A stretch of 64,000 nucleotides of DNA from CAWCAW01 sp963793645 (GTDB lineage Bacteria; Actinomycetota; Acidimicrobiia; Acidimicrobiales; UBA8190). Under the pieces are notes generated by a model. It ran no database searches. It was not told the origin of the DNA and saw only the letters and a program-made list of their open reading frames with translations. This document shows, piece by piece, positions 59,236-64,000 of the stretch (position 1 is the stretch's first letter; each line of letters begins with the position of its first letter). The stretch lies in contig CAWCAW010000007.1 in assembly GCA_963793645.1 (NCBI GenBank), positions 393,927-457,926 on the forward strand. Direction: 5' to 3'. A program made the position numbers and the translations under genes.

Positions 59236-59997
59236 TTACAAGAGCCGGCCCGGGTGGCGTCCATCCACGTAACCGAGGAAGGGAGGACGCACGTTGTAGC
59301 CGAGCAGTTCCTGGAGCCGGGGCGCCAGCGTGCGGACCGTGGACGGCGCCACGGCGAGCACGTGGTTCTCCTGGGGTCGTACCCACGACGCCGCATACTC
59401 GAGCGCCACTCCCAGCCGGGGCCGGTCGGTGCGATTGGCCCCGCCGCCGTGCCAGACCGATCCCAGATAGAAGAGCACCGACCCCGCGGCCATCTCCATA
59501 GGGATGGTCGAAGTACGCGCCGATGGTTGCTCAGAGGTCCAGCGATGGCTGCCGGGGATCATTCGAGTAGCACCGTTGGCCTCGGTGAAGTCGTCGAGCG
59601 CCCACATGGTGTTGACCACTACCTCGGGATGCGGCCGCGCCAGCGGATAGATGGCATCGTCATAATGCAGGACTTGGGCCACCTCACCAGGCCCGATCTC
59701 GATGGCCGTCGGCCCGCTCAACTGGTAATGCTCGAGGACCTCGTCGAGGACTCCGAGCACCAGTGGATGGGTGGCGGCACCGTCGAGGGAGCGGGTCTTG
59801 GCAAATAGGGCGTAGAGCCGCCGCGTGCGAGCCCCTTCGAACGGGTTTCGACCCGTCGGTGCACCGGCCAGCGCGGCGCTGAGCTCTTGGCGGGCCACGG
59901 CCAGCTCGCCCGCAGGCCAGAGGCCCTCGACCATGGCGTAGCCGTCGCGACCCAGGGCACCGAGCACGTCCGGCACGGACACGGGGCTGACGTCCAT
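59236..59997 (-). CDS. phytanoyl-CoA-dioxygenase (PhyH) family protein
   Basis: A 253-residue Fe(II)/2-oxoglutarate oxygenase-fold protein. The iron site is probably the HxD in VLHYDDAIYPL and the distal His in GSVWHGGGANRTDRPR, with Arg in the same segment binding 2-oxoglutarate. GATRMIPGSHRWTSEQ is a PhyH signature region. The substrate is unknown. ATG at 59997; the frame upstream reads into the divergent WS/DGAT gene and is rejected. Confidence 0.83.
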   Translation of the reverse strand: MDVSPVSVPDVLGALGRDGYAMVEGLWPAGELAVARQELSAALAGAPTGRNPFEGARTRRLYALFAKTRSLDGAATHPLVLGVLDEVLEHYQLSGPTAIEIGPGEVAQVLHYDDAIYPLARPHPEVVVNTMWALDDFTEANGATRMIPGSHRWTSEQPSARTSTIPMEMAAGSVLFYLGSVWHGGGANRTDRPRLGVALEYAASWVRPQENHVLAVAPSTVRTLAPRLQELLGYNVRPPFLGYVDGRHPGRLL

Positions 59998-60069
59998 CGC
60001 AGCAGAAGTCTGCACCACAGGGTGGGAAGGGACTATCAATACAGACGCCAGCCACGGAGGGGACACGTC

Positions 60070-61467
60070 ATGAGCACTGATCGGCTCAGCCCGCTCGATG
60101 CGTCGTTCTTGCACGTTGAGGACGATGTGAGCCACATGCACATCGGCGCCATCAGCATCTTCGAAGGGCCGCCGCCGCCCTTTTCGAGCGTGATGTCCAT
60201 GATCCAGGGGAAGTTGCCGCTGGTGCCCCGTTATCGCCAGGTGGTGCGTTTCGTCCCCCTCGAGTTGGGACGGCCCGTGTGGGTCGACGACCCGCACTTC
60301 AACATCGAGTACCACCTGCGCCACAGCGCCCTTCCCGCTCCCGGCGGCGATGTCGAGCTGCGGGCACTGGTGGGCCGGGTCATGGCGCAACAGCTCGACC
60401 GGGCCAAGCCCCTGTGGGAGATCTGGGTCGTCGAGGGCCTCGAAGGCGGGCGCTGGGCCATGATCGCCAAGACGCATCACGCGCTGGTCGACGGCGTGGC
60501 CGGCACCGACCTCCTGGCCGCCATCATGGACGCCTCTCCGCACCCGTCCCCAGCCGTGCTCGATCACTGGAGCCCCATCCCGGGCCGCTCCCGGCCGCGC
60601 TTGGCCATCAACGCCATGGCCGACCTGGCCCGTAGCCCCTACGAACAACTCCAGGCTGTGCGAGCGAGCACGCGGGTTCCCCGTCAGGCGCTGCGCCAGG
60701 TGGGCGAGGTGGCCCGCGGGTTGACCTCGATCGCGGGACTGGTGAAGCCCACGGCGGCTTCCAGCCTCAACGGCCCCCTGGGGCCGCACCGACGCTACGA
60801 GTGGACGTCGACCTCCGTCGACGACATCAAGATGGTGCGCAAGAGCTTGGGGGGAACGTTCAACGACGTGGTTCTGGCCGTCATCTCCCACGGGTTTCGC
60901 ACCCTGCTGCTGTCGCGAGGCGAGTCCGTCGATCGCGTCGTGCGGGCGCTGGTCCCGGTTTCGGTGCGAGCCCGATCCTCAACCGGCATGGCTGTCGGCG
61001 ACGGGACCATGGAGAACAAGGTGTCGGCCATGTTCGCCGAGCTCCCGGTGGGCATCGAGGACCCGGCGGCGCGGCTGCGGGCGATTTCGATGCAGATGGA
61101 AGGCTTGAAGGAATCCAAAGAAGCTGTCGCCGGCGAGGCGCTCACGTCGCTGTCGGGATTCGCCCCGCCCATGCTCCTGGCTCTGGGGATGCGCCTGGCC
61201 ACCAGAGTGGCCCAGCGCAATGTGAACACCGTCACCACCAACGTGCCCGGGCCGCAGCTCCCCCTGTACGTGGCGGGTCGGAAGATGGTGCGCGCCTACC
61301 CCTATGTGCCGCTGGCCGGCCAAGTGCGCATTGGTGTGGCCATCTTCTCCTACGACGGCCAGGTGAACTTCGGCATCACCGGAGACCTTGACACCACCGC
61401 CGACCTCGACGTCCTGCGCAACGGGATCGAGCTCGGCATGACCGAGCTCCTCGAGGTCTGTTCGTAG
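60070..61467 (+). CDS. wax ester synthase / diacylglycerol acyltransferase (WS/DGAT)
   Basis: A 465-residue acyltransferase making triacylglycerols or wax esters from acyl-CoA. The catalytic HHxxxDG motif is HHALVDG at residues 136-142. PLWE at 114-117 and the C-terminal NVNTVTTNVPGPQLPLYVAG are family marks. ATG at 60070 has GGAGGGG at about eight bases. It sits among lipid-related genes (PhyH, MpaB). Storage-lipid synthesis of this type is common in actinobacteria. Confidence 0.93.
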   Translation: MSTDRLSPLDASFLHVEDDVSHMHIGAISIFEGPPPPFSSVMSMIQGKLPLVPRYRQVVRFVPLELGRPVWVDDPHFNIEYHLRHSALPAPGGDVELRALVGRVMAQQLDRAKPLWEIWVVEGLEGGRWAMIAKTHHALVDGVAGTDLLAAIMDASPHPSPAVLDHWSPIPGRSRPRLAINAMADLARSPYEQLQAVRASTRVPRQALRQVGEVARGLTSIAGLVKPTAASSLNGPLGPHRRYEWTSTSVDDIKMVRKSLGGTFNDVVLAVISHGFRTLLLSRGESVDRVVRALVPVSVRARSSTGMAVGDGTMENKVSAMFAELPVGIEDPAARLRAISMQMEGLKESKEAVAGEALTSLSGFAPPMLLALGMRLATRVAQRNVNTVTTNVPGPQLPLYVAGRKMVRAYPYVPLAGQVRIGVAIFSYDGQVNFGITGDLDTTADLDVLRNGIELGMTELLEVCS

Positions 61468-61480
61468 AAACGGCTTCTAC
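61464..61480. terminator. short hairpin between convergent genes
   Basis: GTAGAA and TTCTAC form a six-pair stem with a five-base loop, spanning the end of the WS/DGAT gene and the start of the 9-base gap to the convergent MpaB gene. Confidence 0.35.
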
Positions 61481-62370
61481 CGTCGGCGGTCCAACAGCCC
61501 GATGGTGGGCCGCCGCAGCCACAGATAGAACTCCGGGCCCCATCGCCGGGCCCCCGGCAGCCGTCGGTAGTAGGCAGAGAGCCAGTCGTCGAGGTGACGG
61601 GCCAGTCGTTGGTCGCTGGCCGTCATCTCGAGATCGAGGCGCTCGAGGAGTCGGGGATCGAGGGTCAGCAGTGCGAGGACCCGCTCCATGCGCACCGCTG
61701 GCGGCGGCACCAAGCGGTGGCGGAACCAAAGGATCTGACGAGCAACATCACGGCTGTGTTCGGTGATCTCGAAACCGCCATCGAGCATGCCGTCGAGGTA
61801 GGCGGCGAAGCCGGCCCGATCGGGGGGAAGCAACTCAGCCGGAATGCCGAAGAACCGTCCGAAGCCCACCATCTCCGCGTAGTACGCGGCGGCTTCCTGG
61901 TCGGTAAAGGGCCGGACCCACCGGGTGTAGGCGACCTCGGCGGTGTCGACGAGCGTGGCCCACACCCAGGTGAGCAAGGTGGCGTCGTGCGCACTGTAGG
62001 AATCGGGCCCACCGGCGGCATGGCGCGTTTCCGCGGAACCGTGCGCACCGGCCCAACTGCCGTTGATGCGGTCGTGGACGCCGTAGATGTGTCGCGCCGC
62101 GTGGCGGGCTGTCTCCGCATCGCCGAACACGAGCCGAACCGCAGTGTCGGCGGTGGCCCAGGCGCGCCGGTTGGGCCGGGTGCGAAAGCTGCTGTGGTCC
62201 GCCACGGCGGCGCCCACCTTGGGGTGGGCGACCTCCATGACCAGCGCCCGCTGGATGAGGAGGGCGGTGACCGGTTCGGCCACCACCGTGCGCATGACGC
62301 TGTGCCGTCCGTACGGGAGGGCGGCATCAGGATCGAGCGTGCCCGTCATCAGAGGGGTGTCGCCACGCAC
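61477..62370 (-). CDS. oxygenase MpaB family / DUF2236 protein
   Basis: A 297-residue helical protein of the MpaB/DUF2236 (latex-clearing-protein-like) family, which bind heme b and oxidise lipids or polyisoprenoids. Typical segments are VTALLIQRALVMEVAHPKVG, HIYGVHDRINGSWAG and DATLLTWVWATLVDTAE; the His residues in HPKVG and HD are candidate heme ligands. GTG at 62370 is six bases from TACCAT; ATG at 62349 is an alternative. The frame upstream of that is shadow. Confidence 0.85.
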   Translation of the reverse strand: MRGDTPLMTGTLDPDAALPYGRHSVMRTVVAEPVTALLIQRALVMEVAHPKVGAAVADHSSFRTRPNRRAWATADTAVRLVFGDAETARHAARHIYGVHDRINGSWAGAHGSAETRHAAGGPDSYSAHDATLLTWVWATLVDTAEVAYTRWVRPFTDQEAAAYYAEMVGFGRFFGIPAELLPPDRAGFAAYLDGMLDGGFEITEHSRDVARQILWFRHRLVPPPAVRMERVLALLTLDPRLLERLDLEMTASDQRLARHLDDWLSAYYRRLPGARRWGPEFYLWLRRPTIGLLDRRR

Positions 62371-62376
62371 GGGGTC

Positions 62377-62382
62377 ATGGTA
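62377..62382 (-). promoter_or_regulatory. -10 element of leaderless mpaB-like promoter
   Basis: TACCAT on the minus strand, six bases, then the GTG at 62370. Confidence 0.45.
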
Positions 62383-62417
62383 CGGGCGCCGGGACGCTGG
62401 CGAACAGGGCCGTCGAC

Positions 62418-62423
62418 GTATGA
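62418..62423 (+). promoter_or_regulatory. -10 element for the CNB-domain gene
   Basis: TATGAT, a near-consensus -10, lies 41 bases before the GTG at 62465. The leader contains AAGGAGG, so this gene, unlike many neighbours, has a conventional leader. Confidence 0.45.
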
Positions 62424-62464
62424 TCTCCGGCGCAGGACAACCCCGCTCCGACAAGGAGGCCACC

Positions 62465-62896
62465 GTGGCCAAAGGCGTGCCCCCCCAGGTCATCAGCGCT
62501 CTGAAAGCGATCTCACTGTTCTCGGACTGCGACGACAAGGAGCTCGCCGACATCGCCGGGCTCGGGACCCAGTTGAACATCGCCCAGGGCACCGAGGTGA
62601 CCCGAGAAGGGGCCCGAGGAGCCGAGCTGATCGTCATCGTGGCCGGCAACGCCCGCTGCATCATCGACGGCGTCGAGGTGTCGCAGTTCGGCCCCGGCGA
62701 CTTCTTCGGTGAGATGTCCCTGATCGACAACAGCCCTCGAAGTGCGACGGTCGTCGCCGACTCGGCGCTCGAAGCGCTCGTCCTCGACCGACGGGAGTTC
62801 AAAGGATTGGTGGACGCCTCGCCGACGATTGCCTGGAAGATGCTGGTCTCGATGGCGCGCCGGCTGCGTGAAGCGGACAAGTCGGTCCACGGCTGA
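62465..62896 (+). CDS. stand-alone cyclic-nucleotide-binding (CNB) domain protein
   Basis: A 143-residue protein consisting almost entirely of one CNB domain. The phosphate-binding cassette is QFGPGDFFGEMSLIDNSPRS, with the Gly-Glu and Arg positions intact (FGEMSL ... PRSATV), so cAMP or cGMP binding is plausible. No DNA-binding or catalytic domain follows, so it may act as a regulator or adaptor. GTG at 62465 has AAGGAGG five bases upstream. Confidence 0.87.
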   Translation: MAKGVPPQVISALKAISLFSDCDDKELADIAGLGTQLNIAQGTEVTREGARGAELIVIVAGNARCIIDGVEVSQFGPGDFFGEMSLIDNSPRSATVVADSALEALVLDRREFKGLVDASPTIAWKMLVSMARRLREADKSVHG

Positions 62897-62935
62897 GCGG
62901 TCGCGGCCCGCGTCGACGCCATCTCACCTCGGTCG

Positions 62936-63826
62936 ATGACTGAGACGGTTGACGAGGAGGACTGGGCATCCGCGCAAGCACGGCGATTGTGGCGTCTGTT
63001 CGATCCAGTCCATGCCGTCACGTACTTCGCCCCCGAGTCGCGCCAGGAGTTCGGCGCGGCGGGATTGAAGGGCTTCTGGATGGGGTATTTCGCCGGGCGT
63101 GCCGCCCCCATGGGTGCCGTCGAGCCCGCCGTGGTCACCGCCACGTTCTTCAACTTCGCCCCGTCGTGGCCGGCTCGGTCGCTGCCCGACGCCTGGGCCT
63201 TCGCCTCCCCGGGGCGCGTCCTCGACGCTCGACTCCAAGGTGTGGAGCGGATCCTGGCTCGCATCTTCGACGCCGATGCCGACGCCCACGCCGCCGTGGC
63301 GCGCGCCGCCGCGCTGGCCCAACAGGCGACGGTCGACCTGTCAACGGCAGGACGGCCCCTGGCCGCCGCCAACGCCGCGCTTGTGTGGCCGGACTCTCCC
63401 CTGATGGTGCTGTGGCAGGCGGCCACCATCTTGCGCGAGCACCGTGGTGATGGGCACGTAGCCGCACTGGTGACCGCCGGCCTCGACGGATGCGAAGCGC
63501 ACGTCTCGTTCGCCGCCACCGGGGCGGTGTCTCGCCAGATCCTTCAGCCCAGCCGGGGTTGGTCCGATGCGCAGTGGGAAGACGCCGAGCGTCGCCTCGT
63601 CGAGCGGGGGTGGCTCGATGACGCCGGGGCCCTGACCCCACAAGGTGCCGCCGCCCGGGCCGACATCGAAAACCTCACCGATCGGTTGGCGGCCCAACCG
63701 TGGCTCCAGTTGGGCCCCACCAGGACCGACGAGCTGGCCCAGGCGCTGCGACCTCTGACTCGAGCGGTGGTCTCGTCCGGTGTGGTGCCTTTGCTCAACC
63801 CCATCGGCGTGTCGCCGCCGGACTGA
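62936..63826 (+). CDS. SCO6745-family protein
   Basis: A 296-residue protein of the SCO6745/SalK-type family common in actinobacteria. RLWRLFDPVHAVTYFAPESR at the start and FWMGYFAGRAAPMGAV are family-typical. A helical C-terminal part (WEDAERRLVERGWLDDAGAL) resembles a winged helix. The function is unknown. ATG at 62936, 39 bases after the CNB gene on the same strand, so the two may be cotranscribed. A strong terminator follows. Confidence 0.85.
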   Translation: MTETVDEEDWASAQARRLWRLFDPVHAVTYFAPESRQEFGAAGLKGFWMGYFAGRAAPMGAVEPAVVTATFFNFAPSWPARSLPDAWAFASPGRVLDARLQGVERILARIFDADADAHAAVARAAALAQQATVDLSTAGRPLAAANAALVWPDSPLMVLWQAATILREHRGDGHVAALVTAGLDGCEAHVSFAATGAVSRQILQPSRGWSDAQWEDAERRLVERGWLDDAGALTPQGAAARADIENLTDRLAAQPWLQLGPTRTDELAQALRPLTRAVVSSGVVPLLNPIGVSPPD

Positions 63827-63844
63827 GCGGCCAGTGGGCGCACG

Positions 63845-63876
63845 CGAAAGCCCCCACCTTGCGGTGGGGGCTTTCG
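63845..63876. terminator. perfect bidirectional terminator hairpin
   Basis: A perfect 14-pair stem (CGAAAGCCCCCACC and GGTGGGGGCTTTCG) with loop TTGC begins 18 bases after the SCO6745-type stop. AAA and TTT lie inside the stem edges, so it can act on either strand. Confidence 0.88.
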
Positions 63877-63907
63877 AACTGGGGATGTTCGGAGTGTTTT
63901 GGGGTTT

Positions 63908-63924
63908 GGAACGAAGTTCGTTCC
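63908..63924. promoter_or_regulatory. 17-base perfect palindrome, candidate operator
   Basis: GGAACGAA, one base, then TTCGTTCC. It lies in the 124 bases after the terminator; the rest of that stretch has no gene I can support. It could control a gene beyond the window. Confidence 0.4.
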
Positions 63925-64000
63925 ACCGTGATTATCGACAGCGGACCCCGCACCTTTAGCGAATCGATCCCAACGTCTGCACAACGGTGAGCCCCTGTGT

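Noticed and set aside
63908..63924. LexA box
   Set aside because: The GAAC and GTTC halves are separated by three bases and not the four of the actinobacterial consensus.

Overview
The window reads as one chromosomal stretch of a high-G+C actinobacterium. By eye it is about two-thirds G+C, with strong G/C at third codon positions. The pointers to Actinomycetota are a BldD-type regulator carrying the c-di-GMP signature, several F420-dependent (LLM) oxidoreductases, a wax-ester-synthase/DGAT, MpaB/DUF2236 and SCO6745-type proteins, a FolP2-type dihydropteroate-synthase homologue, and frequent leaderless promoters. The fused Liv-type transporter genes would fit an Acidimicrobiia-like lineage, but that placement is inference.

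Region 1 (1-26.1 kb) is mostly housekeeping and follows the conserved actinobacterial order holA - rpsT/lepA - hrcA - dnaJ - rsmE - HIT - phoH - ybeY - CNNM/CorC - era, mostly on the minus strand, with dinG convergent at the end. Two things depart from that order. An amine-oxidase / SCP2-like / APC-permease module lies between lepA and hrcA, where hemW is often found. hrcA is split by a single-base frameshift, although a clear CIRCE operator lies directly upstream of it. Further along are a FolP2-like gene, a thioredoxin-TPR protein, a kinase-like phosphotransferase, a PAC2 protein, an LLM oxidoreductase, leuS and tRNA-Ala(GGC).

Region 2 (26.1-34.7 kb) is accessory: GNAT, VOC and small membrane proteins of visibly lower G+C next to the tRNA, then an LLM enzyme, a membrane-spanning HD-GYP protein with a Thr-rich stalk and Fn3-like tail, a DUF2510 protein, a secreted alpha/beta hydrolase, a DUF4232 protein and a NagB-like deaminase.

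Region 3 (34.7-43.4 kb) is a branched-chain-amino-acid-type ABC uptake locus with unusual gene fusions. It has a membrane-anchored substrate-binding protein, LivG, a LivH-LivM fusion, and an MFS transporter fused to a LivF ATPase. A TauD-type dioxygenase and an esterase sit among these genes.

Region 4 (43.4-52.4 kb) is a carbohydrate / hydroxy-acid catabolic locus. A tightly packed minus-strand operon runs GH4 glycosidase - hydroxyacid dehydrogenase - class I aldolase - FGGY kinase - LarA-like nickel racemase/epimerase. An aldo-keto reductase and a ThuA-like protein are divergent from it, and a GH1 beta-glucosidase is adjacent. A strong inverted repeat lies in the divergent promoter region. 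Together the genes could release a sugar from a glycoside, oxidise and epimerise it, phosphorylate it, cleave it and reduce the product; the substrate cannot be read from sequence.

Region 5 (52.5-64 kb) holds cell-envelope and lipid functions: an amidase-like protein lacking one zinc ligand, YdeI, a decayed VOC gene, an HtrA-type protease with Gly-rich repeats, a lipoprotein, PhyH, WS/DGAT, MpaB, a CNB-domain protein and a SCO6745-type protein, ending in a perfect bidirectional terminator.

Single-base frame breaks appear in hrcA, the SCP2-like gene, the phosphotransferase, the alpha/beta hydrolase and the VOC remnant. They may be assembly errors or real decay. No rRNA, CRISPR array, insertion sequence or prophage was seen.
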